DNA of 48,020 nucleotides. Source: Chitinophaga pinensis (GTDB taxonomy: Bacteria; Bacteroidota; Bacteroidia; Chitinophagales; CAMDFR01). Positions 1 to 8,273 of the stretch are shown here, piece by piece. The stretch is taken from assembly GCA_945872405.1 (NCBI GenBank), contig CAMBZT010000014.1, positions 1 through 48,020 on the forward strand. The letters run 5' to 3'. Positions within the stretch are counted from its first letter, which is position 1, and each line of letters starts with the position of its first letter. The translations under genes were made by a program, and so were the position numbers. The notes beneath the pieces are model-generated. The model did no database searches. It was not told the DNA's origin and saw nothing but the letters and a program-made list of their open reading frames with translations.

Positions 1-280
1 TTCAAGGCGGATAATCATACCTAGGGAACAACCTTATCTTCTTTATTTTGCAGTGATGTCGAAGTATCCACCCCTGCTATCCCAAATTGATTATGCCCAA
101 TCAATCAGCTAATGGGAGAAGCTGAAAGTGAGCAAAGGCACTTAATTCCTTGAATTAAGCAGCCAAAGCGTAGTTAGACTCGCCGTATAAAAAAGTTTGA
201 ACATTGAGATTAAAGAGCCAACAGACAAAGCTCTACATGCAAACTAACAAACAACCCTACCGTCAATACCGGGCGGCCCC
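1..280 (-). ncRNA. ssrA: tmRNA (partial, 3' part lies outside the window)
   Basis: This is transfer-messenger RNA, which rescues stalled ribosomes and tags the unfinished peptide for degradation. Read on the minus strand, the gene starts at 280 with GGGGCCGCCCGGTATTGACGG, close to the conserved 5' tRNA-like half of tmRNAs. The tag reading frame is at 184-155 and encodes GESNYALAA followed by TAA, matching the GExNYALAA tags typical of Bacteroidota. Directly after the stop lies a perfect hairpin (CTTAATTC/GAATTAAG, 141-159 on the plus strand), as expected for the helix that follows the tag. The T arm and 3' acceptor strand are not visible because the window begins before them. The tag makes the identification very strong. 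The exact 5' end is inferred from family similarity. Confidence 0.93.
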
Positions 281-338
281 ATAAATAAAAGAACGTTTTT
301 GTTCTATTCAGAACATATTTTTTGAAACGAAAGTTTCC

Positions 339-1145
339 TTAATTTTTATCTTGGAAATCTAACTTAGAAATGCCAATCGCTTTTAGGAAACGCTTGATAT
401 TGATTTTCAAAGTTTCCTTCGTATGCACCACCATTCCTTTCAACACACCTTCTTCTGGTCTAGCCGTAAATTTAGAATCGCGATATTTGAAATCATCACC
501 CAAAGGGGTGAAATAATACCCATAAAACGATTTCCGAGACTCGTTCTCAGGGCAAGTCACTTTTCGTACCCCATGCTGCGAAATCTCATCTGTACGGAAA
601 ATCACAGCTCTATTGAAAGAGGGCAATACGGCCTTTTGCATTTTTGTTACTTTCTCGTCCCATAACTCCAAATGCCCACCATACTGCTCTTTCCAATGTT
701 TATTGAGGTAGATTAAGATATTCAAACGACGAAAAAGATTTTTCTCGGTATGCATATTATAATCTAAATGCACATCCACAAAACTTCCATTGGCACCTTG
801 ATGTATGCCACATCCATAGCCATCTAAAGTTAATTCCAAATCATCTAATCCAGAAATTTCTTGCCATACCTCAATCATTTCTTTGCTACGAATCGCTGTT
901 CGCACTTGCTCAAAAATAGGATGAAATTTCTCGAAATGATATTCCTCTTTTTTGTTTTCATTAATAGACTTGCGCTTCACATGCATCTCTTCCATCTTTG
1001 GAAAATTCTCATACAAAGTATTAGCAGCAGCTTCACTTAAAAAATTTTCTAAGAGAATAAATTTGCAAGGCGTATTTGAATTGAATTCAACTTTTAACTC
1101 AGCTACTTTATTTTTATCAAAATAAATGGGATTTATAATCGACAT
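339..1145 (-). CDS. 2OG-Fe(II) oxygenase superfamily protein (prolyl-4-hydroxylase-like)
   Basis: The 268-residue protein has the signature of iron- and 2-oxoglutarate-dependent dioxygenases. An HxD pair sits in VHLDYN (H126, D128), a distal His in QHGV (H191), and an Arg that could hold 2-oxoglutarate in ESRKSF (R204). The segment RRLNILIYLNKHW followed by GGHLELWD is the usual beta-strand core of the prolyl-4-hydroxylase-like subgroup. There is no signal peptide, so it is probably cytoplasmic. Members of this subgroup near polysaccharide genes are sometimes tailoring enzymes, and the neighbour upstream is a Wzx-like flippase, but the substrate cannot be read from sequence. A TAnnTTTG box lies just upstream of the start, so it probably has its own promoter. 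tmRNA follows 58 bp downstream on the same strand. Confidence 0.8.
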   Translation of the reverse strand: MSIINPIYFDKNKVAELKVEFNSNTPCKFILLENFLSEAAANTLYENFPKMEEMHVKRKSINENKKEEYHFEKFHPIFEQVRTAIRSKEMIEVWQEISGLDDLELTLDGYGCGIHQGANGSFVDVHLDYNMHTEKNLFRRLNILIYLNKHWKEQYGGHLELWDEKVTKMQKAVLPSFNRAVIFRTDEISQHGVRKVTCPENESRKSFYGYYFTPLGDDFKYRDSKFTARPEEGVLKGMVVHTKETLKINIKRFLKAIGISKLDFQDKN

Positions 1146-1160
1146 ATTTCTTGTTTGTTA

Positions 1161-1168
1161 CAAAATTA
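1161..1168 (-). promoter_or_regulatory. Bacteroidota -7 box (TAATTTTG) of the oxygenase gene
   Basis: On the minus strand TAATTTTG fits the Bacteroidota consensus TAnnTTTG. It lies 15 nt upstream of the oxygenase ATG at 1145, in the short gap after the flippase stop. No clear TTTG -33 element is visible at the usual spacing. Confidence 0.5.
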
Positions 1169-1192
1169 CGGATAAATAGCAGAATAATTATC

Positions 1193-2491
1193 CTAAAAAA
1201 ATATAATAAGGCCAAGGACAGAAAGGAGCACAAGACTATAGCCTGCCAATGTTTTGAGTGGAATAAAAGCCTTGATGTCTAACTTCAATCGCCATTTGCA
1301 ATAAGCAATCAAAAATAATTTATCGACACTATAGGCAATGATGGTTGCCCAAATAATGCCCAAAATACCAAAGCTTGGAAGCAATAGTAAACTGAGCGAC
1401 ACATTCAAAAGGAGTTCAATGGTTGCAGAAATCAAAACGATTTTATTTTGCTTCAATGCCATCAATATCGTTTGCGGAAATACCAATCTGCAAATCAGCA
1501 ACAATGCATAATAATTAAAATAAGTAGCCGCTGGTGCAAACTCTTGATTAAAAACAAAAGGATAAATCCATTTGCTACATAATACCAAAACAATCATGGT
1601 TGGGAATGCGATATGCATTAAGAAACTACTTCGTTTTTTTAGTTCTGAAAGTCCTTGATTCAAATTGCTTGCAATACCTGGTATCATTGAGATACTGAGT
1701 GTATTGGCCAATAATAAAAACACTGGAAATTCACGAGCACCATAGCGGTACACACCAAATGCTCCCTTACCAAAATACTTGGTGACAATGAAAGCATCTA
1801 TATATTCGGCGGCACCCGACATCAGATAAGACAAAGCTAAAGGTGCAGCTGCCATCAACAAAAGCATCATGGTTTGTTGATTATAAGTGAAATTGCCTTT
1901 AGAAAATAACTTAAAAAACGAATACAAAAATCGACATATACTAAATAGTACAATCGCAAAAATCAAATATTGAATGGGTAAATGAAAGCATACAATGATG
2001 ATGGGACAAAGTGCTTGGACAATAAAAAACAACATACCATAATACACTAATGACTTATTTTCCTTTTCCAAAAGCATAGCGTTTTCAATACTGAAAGCAG
2101 GATTATTCGTCAATAAATAGACAATCAGACAAACTAAATAAATTGGATCAAATGACGGGCTTCTGAACAAGAAAAAATAAATTGAAAGCGCAAAAGCAGC
2201 TATCACACTAAAGCCCATACTTAAAAGCCACGTATGTCGAAGAAAATCTTCTTCTTTTTTAGGTTGAGAAAGTAAAGAGCTAAAAAGTGAGGAGACCCAA
2301 AAAAAACTAATGGAAGAAGCAATCATTAAAAAAGCCTCAAACAAACCGATATCTTCTTTGCTGTATGCCGCCTTTGCCAACACGATCCCCGGTAGGAGCA
2401 ATGAAGAAAAACGAAGCATCTGAAAAAACTGATACGCCGAAATTCGCTGTTCCAAAGCATTGAAAAAGTTTGATTGCTCTTTTTTAATCAT
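1193..2491 (-). CDS. Wzx-like polysaccharide flippase (MOP superfamily)
   Basis: This 432-residue protein is almost entirely hydrophobic, with about 12 predicted membrane segments starting at residues 20-40 and continuing to the C-terminus. The layout resembles the polysaccharide-exporter branch of the MOP (MATE-like) superfamily, which moves lipid-linked sugars across the inner membrane. Supporting features are a short charged cytoplasmic N-terminus, a paired-helix pattern and the motif YRYGAREFPVFLLLANTLS near the middle, resembling the YsxAxRi-type segment of Wzx proteins. The length is normal for the family. No glycosyltransferases are visible next to it, so the exported sugar is unknown. 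It shares strand with the downstream oxygenase, separated by 47 bp that contain a separate promoter box. Confidence 0.75.
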   Translation of the reverse strand: MIKKEQSNFFNALEQRISAYQFFQMLRFSSLLLPGIVLAKAAYSKEDIGLFEAFLMIASSISFFWVSSLFSSLLSQPKKEEDFLRHTWLLSMGFSVIAAFALSIYFFLFRSPSFDPIYLVCLIVYLLTNNPAFSIENAMLLEKENKSLVYYGMLFFIVQALCPIIIVCFHLPIQYLIFAIVLFSICRFLYSFFKLFSKGNFTYNQQTMMLLLMAAAPLALSYLMSGAAEYIDAFIVTKYFGKGAFGVYRYGAREFPVFLLLANTLSISMIPGIASNLNQGLSELKKRSSFLMHIAFPTMIVLVLCSKWIYPFVFNQEFAPAATYFNYYALLLICRLVFPQTILMALKQNKIVLISATIELLLNVSLSLLLLPSFGILGIIWATIIAYSVDKLFLIAYCKWRLKLDIKAFIPLKTLAGYSLVLLSVLGLIIFF

Positions 2492-2587
2492 CTAAGTTTT
2501 AGAATGTTAAAAGTAAGTCATATTTGAAGATGATTTCATGACTTTAAAAAAAAATCTGAATCTGACATCAAATTGAAAAAATAATCC

Positions 2588-2595
2588 TATATTTG
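2588..2595 (+). promoter_or_regulatory. -7 box (TATATTTG) of tRNA-His
   Basis: TATATTTG matches TAnnTTTG exactly and ends 13 nt before the mature 5' end of tRNA-His, leaving a leader of a few nucleotides. The -33 element is not obvious. Confidence 0.6.
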
Positions 2596-2608
2596 CACCC
2601 TAATAAAT

Positions 2609-2683
2609 GGTGGTTGTAGCTCAGCTGGTTAGAGTATTGGTTTGTGGTGCCGAGGGTCGTGGGTTCGAGCCCCATCAGCCACC
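2609..2683 (+). tRNA. tRNA-His (GTG anticodon)
   Basis: A full cloverleaf can be drawn. The acceptor strand GTGGTTG at 2610-2616 pairs with CAGCCAC at 2676-2682. There is a D arm with AGCTCAG, an anticodon loop TTGTGGT (2642-2648) with GTG at 2644-2646, and a T arm with GGTTCGAGCC. The extra G(-1) at 2609 opposite C73 at 2683 is the identity element of histidine tRNAs. The CCA end is not encoded. A promoter box precedes it and a terminator follows. Confidence 0.97.
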
Positions 2684-2690
2684 CTTTTAG

Positions 2691-2721
2691 AAGTCTTTCG
2701 GTTTTCCGAGAGACTTTTTTT
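2691..2721 (+). terminator. Rho-independent terminator of tRNA-His
   Basis: An 11-bp stem (AAGTCTTTCGG/CCGAGAGACTT, one G-T pair) with a TTTT loop is followed directly by a run of T, eight bases after the tRNA end. Confidence 0.93.
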
Positions 2722-2732
2722 ATGTAGGGCCT

Positions 2733-2886
2733 GTCCACCGCTCCTCTTTCAATGCAAAGTATCTCCAATAAAAAATATTCTTTACTCATAAGCAAGTTTC
2801 ACACGGTGGTCCCGCTTTCCGCTACTATCTTTTTTTTGGTAGAATGCACCAATAAAAAGGATAGTCGCTGCTATCGGTCAGGCGGT
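2733..2886 (-). repeat. Structured intergenic repeat, copy A
   Basis: Read on the minus strand, this element starts with GACCGATAGCAGCG. It continues with an AT-rich hairpin (GATAGT/ACTATC arms at 2860-2865 and 2824-2829), then TAGCGGAAAGCGGGACC, then a second stem (CCACCG at 2809-2804 with CGGTGG at 2740-2735). The order box-hairpin-box-hairpin is the same as in copy B (5735-5879). The loop of the second stem shares the 12-mer AACTTGCTTATG with copy B (2798-2787 here, 5824-5835 there). I infer that both derive from one family of mobile or transcribed structured elements. It lies between the tRNA-His terminator and the T9SS gene at 3017 and does not overlap a credible gene. Confidence 0.6.
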
Positions 2887-3016
2887 ATTCCTCAATCGTC
2901 CTTAATAAATTTCTTCATGCCAGTATATTAACCCAATGTTATTTTATTAAAAAACTAGTATTCAATAAATGATACCATCATTTTTATTTATATTCGCACT
3001 CAATAAATCTTTAAGA

Positions 3017-3550
3017 ATGAAACAAAAAAAATACTTCTTTTTCTTTTTATTGTGCTGGTATGGCAGCAGTATCCTCCAAGCACAATCTTTAGCACCAACA
3101 GTGGTATCCACGGCAGGTGGCTATGCCAGCGTCGGGTCAGTTAAGCTGTCTTATACCATTGGTGAAATGTCGGCAGTGGCTACCTTAAAAAAAACAACTT
3201 ACATACTTACACAAGGATTTGAGCAGGCCGATATCGATCAAACAAATTCCCTATTGTCGCAAGAAAAAGACGGGCAAGATGCCTTAGTGGTCTATCCGAA
3301 TCCTGCTACCGATTTTGTTTATATCGGTTACACAACGCCAGAAACGGGTCTTATAAAAATTAGTTTATTCGACGAAAAAGGAGCACTGGTGGCCTTTTTG
3401 GGCCAAGCTACTGTAGAAGGGACCAAGCATATCGATAAAATCGACTGCTCTACATTTGCAGCTGGAACCTACCATATAAGTGTTGAATGTCTATCTACCG
3501 CAGGGATTCATCTATATACTAAAGAAAGAAAAATAATCATCATCAACTAA
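3017..3550 (+). CDS. Small secreted protein with T9SS type A sorting domain
   Basis: The 177-residue product begins with MKQKKYFFFFLL, a good signal peptide ending near LQAQS. An upstream in-frame ATG at 2969 would place 16 residues before this signal, so I chose the ATG at 3017. The N-terminal half contains the pattern TAGGYASVGSVKLSYTIGE followed by ILTQGFEQ, a short domain that recurs in Bacteroidota secreted proteins. The C-terminal ~80 residues start with VVYPNPATDFVYI and carry the strands of a type A T9SS sorting domain, ending KIIIIN. The protein should cross the inner membrane by Sec and the outer membrane by T9SS. It has no visible enzymatic motif. The collagen-like gene follows after 17 bp, so the two are probably co-transcribed. 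Confidence 0.85.
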   Translation: MKQKKYFFFFLLCWYGSSILQAQSLAPTVVSTAGGYASVGSVKLSYTIGEMSAVATLKKTTYILTQGFEQADIDQTNSLLSQEKDGQDALVVYPNPATDFVYIGYTTPETGLIKISLFDEKGALVAFLGQATVEGTKHIDKIDCSTFAAGTYHISVECLSTAGIHLYTKERKIIIIN

Positions 3551-3567
3551 TCAATTAATAAAATAAC

Positions 3568-5418
3568 ATGAAAAAAATATTTACTTTTCTATGTACCGTT
3601 TCAATTTTACTTGCAGCATCTCAAATTTATGCACAAGTTCCTCAAAAAATAAACTACCAAGCGGTGGCACGAAACAGTTCGGGTGCGTTAATTGCAAGCA
3701 CGAATATTGCTGTTAGAATCAGTATTCACGATGGGTCGGCTACTGGTACCACAGTTTATCAAGAGCGACATACGGCTACCACAAATATTTTGGGATTATT
3801 TTCTTTTGGTATTGGTACGGGTACAATAGTTACAGGTACTTTCGCTGGAATTGATTGGAGCACGGGCAATAAATTCTTACAAATCGAATTAGATCCTGTA
3901 GGTGGTACAAGCTATATCGATATGGGTACACAAGAATTATTAAGCGTTCCCTTCGCCTTATATGCCGCCAATGGTGGTGTAACGGGTCCCGCAGGTGCGG
4001 CAGGCGCTGCAGGTACGGCAGGTGCCACAGGACCGGCAGGTCCAACTGGACCAGCAGGTGCAGATGGACCGATGGGGCCAACAGGACCATCGGGTGGACC
4101 AGCAGGACCAACAGGCGCAGATGGACCAACAGGCGCTACAGGTCTAGATGGTGCTACAGGAGCGACAGGATTAACGGGCCCAGCAGGTCCGGCAGGTACC
4201 ACAGGCGCTACAGGTCTAGATGGTGCTACAGGAGCGACAGGTGCAACGGGCCCAGCAGGTCCCGCAGGTACCACTGGAGCGACAGGATTAACGGGCCCAG
4301 CAGGTCCCGCAGGCACCACTGGTGCTACAGGATTAACTGGTGCAACAGGGCCGGCAGGTGCAACGGGTCCAGCAGGATCAACTGGTGCAACAGGGCCGGC
4401 AGGTCCTACAGGCGCCGCAGGTAGTGCCAATATTAGTGGTACTGCTAACTACCTTGTTAAATTTACTGCTGCCACTACAGGTGGTAACTCTAGAGTGTAC
4501 GACGACGGCACGAATATTGGTATCGGTACCACCGCACCATCAGATTTTCTACATTTACATAATACTTCCGCTGCTATAACTGGAATCAATATGACTAATA
4601 GTATAACTGGTTCTACCTCAACAGATGGTTTTTACGTAGGTATGAACACAGTGGCCGGAGAGGGGTTGATCACAGTTGCAGAAAACCAAAACTTAATTAT
4701 TGGTACCAATAATACAGAAAGAATGAGAATCACCAACGGTGGTAATGTAGGTATTGGAACGGCCTCGCCTACCACGAACCTTCATTTAAGCGGTCAAGCC
4801 AAATTTCAATACGATTATCCTTCTTATAGAGCTTCTTCGCAAGGGTTAGTGCTAAGATCTCAAACAGTTTCTTCCTCCTTTAATTTCCCTGCGATTAGCT
4901 TTGTTGGAAATACAATCGCAGGTGCCGTCTTATCATTAGAAACAACAAGCACGTTGAGCGTATATGATACAACGGGTACTAATCCTGGTGAAATTTCAGC
5001 CGCGTCTTTTAATATCATTAGCGATAGCAGAATGAAAAAAGAAATACATACCATTTCAACGTCAGAATACGAAGCGTACTTAAAACAAATTAGAGATATT
5101 CAAAGTGCAACTTATCTCTACAACTACGAAACCATGGATGCCAATAATTCAAGTTTAAGATATAGACCTACTTACCATATTGGATTCTTAGCGCAATCCC
5201 TACCTAAAGAAGCAGTACATGTGTTAAACAACTGCAAAAATCCAGAGATGGAAGGTAAACTGAATTATAGTTTAAACGAAATGATTGGTTTACATACCAT
5301 CGGTATTAAAGCAATCGATGCAAAACAACTTGATATGCAAGACATGCTCGAAAAACAAGCTGCCATCATTCTTGCGCTTCAAAAAAGAATTGAGTTGTTA
5401 GAAAAAGCAAGTCACTAA
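3568..5418 (+). CDS. Secreted collagen-like protein with endosialidase-chaperone-like C-terminus (tail-fibre-like)
   Basis: The 616-residue protein has a signal peptide (cleavage near YAQVPQ). An N-terminal domain follows ([16 protein letters not shown] to [11 protein letters not shown], residues 25-135), as in many Bacteroidota tail-fibre-like proteins. Residues 140-286 are about 49 Gly-X-Y triplets rich in GPAG, GATG and GLTG, with one register slip at GPSGGPAG. Next comes a beta-rich shaft with two NIGIGT-type segments. The C-terminus resembles the peptidase S74/chaperone-of-endosialidase family: SDSRMKKEI at about residue 488, then [12 protein letters not shown], then a coiled coil ending [13 protein letters not shown]. 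In known members this domain drives trimerisation and is cleaved at the SD motif. I infer a trimeric surface or secreted fibre. It lacks a T9SS domain of its own and sits behind a T9SS gene. Confidence 0.82.
   Translation: MKKIFTFLCTVSILLAASQIYAQVPQKINYQAVARNSSGALIASTNIAVRISIHDGSATGTTVYQERHTATTNILGLFSFGIGTGTIVTGTFAGIDWSTGNKFLQIELDPVGGTSYIDMGTQELLSVPFALYAANGGVTGPAGAAGAAGTAGATGPAGPTGPAGADGPMGPTGPSGGPAGPTGADGPTGATGLDGATGATGLTGPAGPAGTTGATGLDGATGATGATGPAGPAGTTGATGLTGPAGPAGTTGATGLTGATGPAGATGPAGSTGATGPAGPTGAAGSANISGTANYLVKFTAATTGGNSRVYDDGTNIGIGTTAPSDFLHLHNTSAAITGINMTNSITGSTSTDGFYVGMNTVAGEGLITVAENQNLIIGTNNTERMRITNGGNVGIGTASPTTNLHLSGQAKFQYDYPSYRASSQGLVLRSQTVSSSFNFPAISFVGNTIAGAVLSLETTSTLSVYDTTGTNPGEISAASFNIISDSRMKKEIHTISTSEYEAYLKQIRDIQSATYLYNYETMDANNSSLRYRPTYHIGFLAQSLPKEAVHVLNNCKNPEMEGKLNYSLNEMIGLHTIGIKAIDAKQLDMQDMLEKQAAIILALQKRIELLEKASH
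4131..4330 (+). repeat. DNA-level tandem repeats in the collagen region
   Basis: A 39-bp stretch is repeated identically at 4131-4169 and 4203-4241, a 72-bp period. The word GAGCGACAGG recurs at 4160, 4232 and 4277 (steps of 72 and 45 bp, both multiples of 9). Slippage or recombination here would change the number of Gly-X-Y triplets without breaking the frame. The large opposite-strand open frame across this area is a by-product of the repeat composition. Confidence 0.85.
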
Positions 5419-5440
5419 TAATAACACCTTTTACTATAAT

Positions 5441-5470
5441 GAGAGAGCCAGCGCAAGCTGGCTTTCTTCG
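5441..5470 (+). terminator. Terminator after the collagen-like gene
   Basis: The core stem AGCCAGC/GCTGGCT closes a GCAA tetraloop and extends to about 12 bp through GAGAG/TTTCT pairs. The tail is T-rich (TTTCTTCGTTT) rather than a pure T run. It lies 23 bp after the stop codon. Confidence 0.7.
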
Positions 5471-5581
5471 TTTAAAGAATAGAATACAAGATCCTATGGC
5501 GCGTGCGAACTTCTAGATGTTCTTGCTACCCTCTCTTCATATTCAAAATACATCGATATTTTTTGTTTGGTCCCTACTGTT

Positions 5582-5702
5582 CATCTGCATTTGCAATGCG
5601 GATGCGTAGATTTTGCATTTGTAATGCCAATTGAAATGCTTGTAGATTGCAAAGTTGAAAACTTTGCTTATGAATTCTCAGAAGTTACACTACGCTAAAC
5701 TT
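5582..5702. repeat. Cluster of short inverted repeats in the 5419-5890 gap
   Basis: Within the 472-bp gene-free gap, four small inverted repeats follow each other. They are CATCTGCATT/AATGCGGATG (5582-5604), GCATT/AATGC (5615-5627), a perfect GCAAAGTT-GAA-AACTTTGC (5649-5667) and a weak AAGTT/AACTT (5682-5702). The third is followed by TTATG, so it reads ACTTTGCTTATG, one base different from the loop word of copies A and B of the structured repeat. This could be a decayed mobile element. The stretch 5471-5581 before it shows nothing I can identify. Confidence 0.5.
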
Positions 5703-5734
5703 ACGAAAGCACATTTTAATCAATCGAAAATTTT

Positions 5735-5879
5735 GCGACAGGGATAGAAGCGGCTAGCTTGCTGGCGCAACGATAGTGGAGCGAGCAACTAATAGCGTAT
5801 AGCCCGGTGGCTCTTTGTTTGAGAACTTGCTTATGCAGCGCAGCGAATGAAAATAAATATGCTAAAGAGCCAGTCGCCC
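5735..5879 (+). repeat. Structured intergenic repeat, copy B
   Basis: It starts GCGACAGGGATAGAAGCGG and shares the 12-mer CAGGGATAGAAG with copy C (5739-5750 and 18314-18325). Then comes a hairpin (TAGCTTGCT with AGCGAGCAACTA arms), the box ATAGCCCGGT (5799-5808), and a long second hairpin whose stem is GGCTCTTT (5809-5816) with AAAGAGCC (5864-5871). It ends AGTCGCCC. The second loop contains AACTTGCTTATG, shared with copy A. No open frame of interest is present. The element ends about 10 bp before the stop codon of the START gene on the opposite strand. Confidence 0.65.
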
Positions 5880-5890
5880 TCAATAAAAAA

Positions 5891-6526
5891 CTAGTTTTTT
5901 ATAAAATCGAAAACGGCGTTTTGATACTTTGGTAATTTTACCAAGTCTTTCATTTTGAGTAATGAAGCATGCGGACCATCGACGATAAAAGGGTTGACCA
6001 TCCATGGCTGTATGCCTTCTGGGTTGGTATATCCAGTGGTCATCACCTCTACCATTCCATTAGGCTTCGGCGTAAAACGCCAATCCCCTTCTGAAGTAAC
6101 AATGCGGACAAAGCCTGTCTGCTTGGGCAATAGCGTTGGGAAACTTTTGAAGGTAATAGATAAAGCTTTGGTAGTAGGATCTTGCGTCAACTTGATATTA
6201 TAGATCGCATCCCTATAATCCATAGGCCAAGGTACCTTGATCTCATAACGTGTGTACCATTCCATCTTGTCAACTGTCTTTACAATAGTAGCAGTAGCAA
6301 TATCACTCATCCAGTTTTTTTGATTCACCACATCTTGATAGACAGCATACACCGCTGAAACCGTTCCAGGGAAAGAAGTTACAGCCATGTATTCTTTAAA
6401 ATCTTTCTTTTCTTTCTCACGTAAAAATACTTTTACGCCGTCTTTATCTTTGGTGAGTTTCCAGTCAGATTGCGCAGTAGAAATGAGGCTTAGCGAAACC
6501 ATCATACATAGTAGAATATTTTTCAT
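5891..6526 (-). CDS. Secreted START-domain lipid-binding protein
   Basis: The 211-residue product has an N-terminal signal peptide (MKNILLCMMVSLSLISTAQS) and then a single START/SRPBCC fold. The segment SDWKLTKDKDGVKVFLRE, the central VPWPMDYRDAIY and the late GDWRFTPKPNGMVEV are characteristic of START proteins, where VPxPxxxRDxxY is the best conserved element. Such proteins bind a lipid or other hydrophobic ligand in a helix-grip pocket. The signal peptide places this one in the periplasm or outside. The ligand is unknown. Its nearest neighbour on the same strand is lpdA, 78 bp upstream, but no functional link between the two is apparent. Confidence 0.8.
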   Translation of the reverse strand: MKNILLCMMVSLSLISTAQSDWKLTKDKDGVKVFLREKEKKDFKEYMAVTSFPGTVSAVYAVYQDVVNQKNWMSDIATATIVKTVDKMEWYTRYEIKVPWPMDYRDAIYNIKLTQDPTTKALSITFKSFPTLLPKQTGFVRIVTSEGDWRFTPKPNGMVEVMTTGYTNPEGIQPWMVNPFIVDGPHASLLKMKDLVKLPKYQNAVFDFIKN

Positions 6527-6604
6527 TTTCAGTTTTTTATTAAAAAAATAGCCGAAGAGTTGATCAACGGCTATGGAATATATACAAATTATTTTACGAA
6601 TTGT

Positions 6605-7993
6605 TTACAGGTGAATCACTTCTCCATAAGCCGCTGCAGTAGCTTCCATAATGGCTTCGCTCATGGTTGGATGCGGATGAATGGATTTCAATATTTGCTG
6701 CCCTGTAGTCTCTAAATTTCTTGCTACCACGAGCTCTGCTATCATCTCTGTAACATTGGCACCGATCAAATGTGCACCCAATAACTCACCATATTTAGCA
6801 TCATAAATCACTTTTACGAAACCTTCTTTCGTGCCAGCAGCACTCGCTTTGCCAGATGCACTGAAAGGGAATTTTCCGATTTTTAAGGTATAACCTTTTG
6901 CAATCGCTTCTGCTTCTGTATAGCCTACAGAGGCAATTTCTGGCGAGCAATAAGTACAGCCAGGGATATTATTATAATCGATCGGCGTAGGATGATGACC
7001 AGCAATGGCTTCTACGCATGTGATCCCTTCGGCACTCGCTACATGCGCCAAAGCTTGACCTGGCACTACATCTCCGATAGCATAAATCCCTTCGACATTT
7101 GTTTTGTAAAAAGCATCCACCGCAATCAAACCTTTCTCCATTTTTACGCCGATTTCTTCTAATCCAATATTTTCGATATTTGCAGAAACACCTACTGCTG
7201 ACAAAACCACATCACAGTCCAAAACCTCTACTGCCACAGGTGTTTTGACATGTACCTTGCAACCTGCTCCACTGATATCTACTTTTTCAACAGCAGATTT
7301 GGTTATGATTTTGATGCCTTTTTTCTTGAATATCTTTTCCAATTCTTTGCTGATATCTTTATCTTCTCTAGGCACGATGGTGTCCATAAACTCAACGATG
7401 GTCACTTCTGTACCCATAGTAGCATAGAAATAAGCGAACTCCACTCCTATTGCTCCACTTCCAACCACGATCATTTTCTTTGGTTGCGTCGGTAAAGACA
7501 TCGCCTCACGATAACCGATTACTTTTTTACCATCGATGTTCAAATTAGGCAATTGACGGGCTCTTCCGCCTGTTGCGATGATGATACTTTTAGCAGCAAT
7601 TTCTTTTTTAGTGCCATCGTCAGCCGTCACATCCATTTTTTTACCAGACTTCAATTTGCCAGTACCCATGATGACTTCGATTTTATTCTTTTTCATCAAG
7701 AAATTGATGCCATTACTCATACCTCCCGCCACATCACGACTTCTTTTGACCACTGCCGTAAAATCATGCGTTGCTTTATCAACATGAATGCCATAATCAC
7801 TCGCGTGATTGATATATTCGAATACGTTTGCCGATTTCAATAATGCTTTGGTGGGAATACATCCCCAATTCAAACAGATACCACCAAGTGATTCTTTTTC
7901 GACAATCGCTACTTTCATTCCTAATTGAGCAGCACGTATCGCTGCAACATATCCACCAGGGCCAGAACCCAAAACGATCAAATCATAATTCAT
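6605..7993 (-). CDS. lpdA: Dihydrolipoyl dehydrogenase
   Basis: This 462-residue FAD enzyme is the E3 component that re-oxidises dihydrolipoamide in the pyruvate and 2-oxoglutarate dehydrogenase complexes and in glycine cleavage. The FAD-binding GSGPGG is at residues 9-14 and the redox-active disulfide is GGICLNWGCIPTK (C40 and C45). An NAD-binding VVGSGAIGVEFAYF lies near residue 180, and the second FAD motif YAIGDV comes at about residue 310. The C-terminal dimer-interface motif HPHPTMSEA supplies the catalytic His-Glu pair. Length and motif order are normal. No E1 or E2 genes are next to it, as is common in this phylum. A 280-bp stretch with no feature I can identify separates it from the divergent TonB receptor gene. 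Confidence 0.96.
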   Translation of the reverse strand: MNYDLIVLGSGPGGYVAAIRAAQLGMKVAIVEKESLGGICLNWGCIPTKALLKSANVFEYINHASDYGIHVDKATHDFTAVVKRSRDVAGGMSNGINFLMKKNKIEVIMGTGKLKSGKKMDVTADDGTKKEIAAKSIIIATGGRARQLPNLNIDGKKVIGYREAMSLPTQPKKMIVVGSGAIGVEFAYFYATMGTEVTIVEFMDTIVPREDKDISKELEKIFKKKGIKIITKSAVEKVDISGAGCKVHVKTPVAVEVLDCDVVLSAVGVSANIENIGLEEIGVKMEKGLIAVDAFYKTNVEGIYAIGDVVPGQALAHVASAEGITCVEAIAGHHPTPIDYNNIPGCTYCSPEIASVGYTEAEAIAKGYTLKIGKFPFSASGKASAAGTKEGFVKVIYDAKYGELLGAHLIGANVTEMIAELVVARNLETTGQQILKSIHPHPTMSEAIMEATAAAYGEVIHL

Positions 7994-8273
7994 CTTTCTT
8001 TCTATTTAAAAGGTTAAACAATGCAAGGGCATTTCTACATTTCAGACTGCAAAGTAAAGTCAAATTAAGGAAAAAATACAATATTAGGTCAATGAATAGC
8101 TTAGAACTGCTATATAAGCTCCTTTTGATGCTCCCAAGCGCTCTTAAAAGACACTGTGCAATAAAAATGCATAAGAAAAAGAAATTCTCATGTCCAATTT
8201 AAAATTTATATCGCAATTTTGAACAATCAATTAAAACATTTGTTTCCTGCAAAGTATCATTCCATCACCATTT

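Noticed and set aside
2568-2795. 75-codon open frame on the minus strand over tRNA-His
   Set aside because: It covers the tRNA, its terminator and part of the structured repeat, so it cannot be a real gene.
3912-4430. 172-codon proline-rich open frame on the minus strand
   Set aside because: It is the exact mirror of the Gly-X-Y repeats, whose GC-rich triplets lack stops on the other strand. It has no start context or domain.
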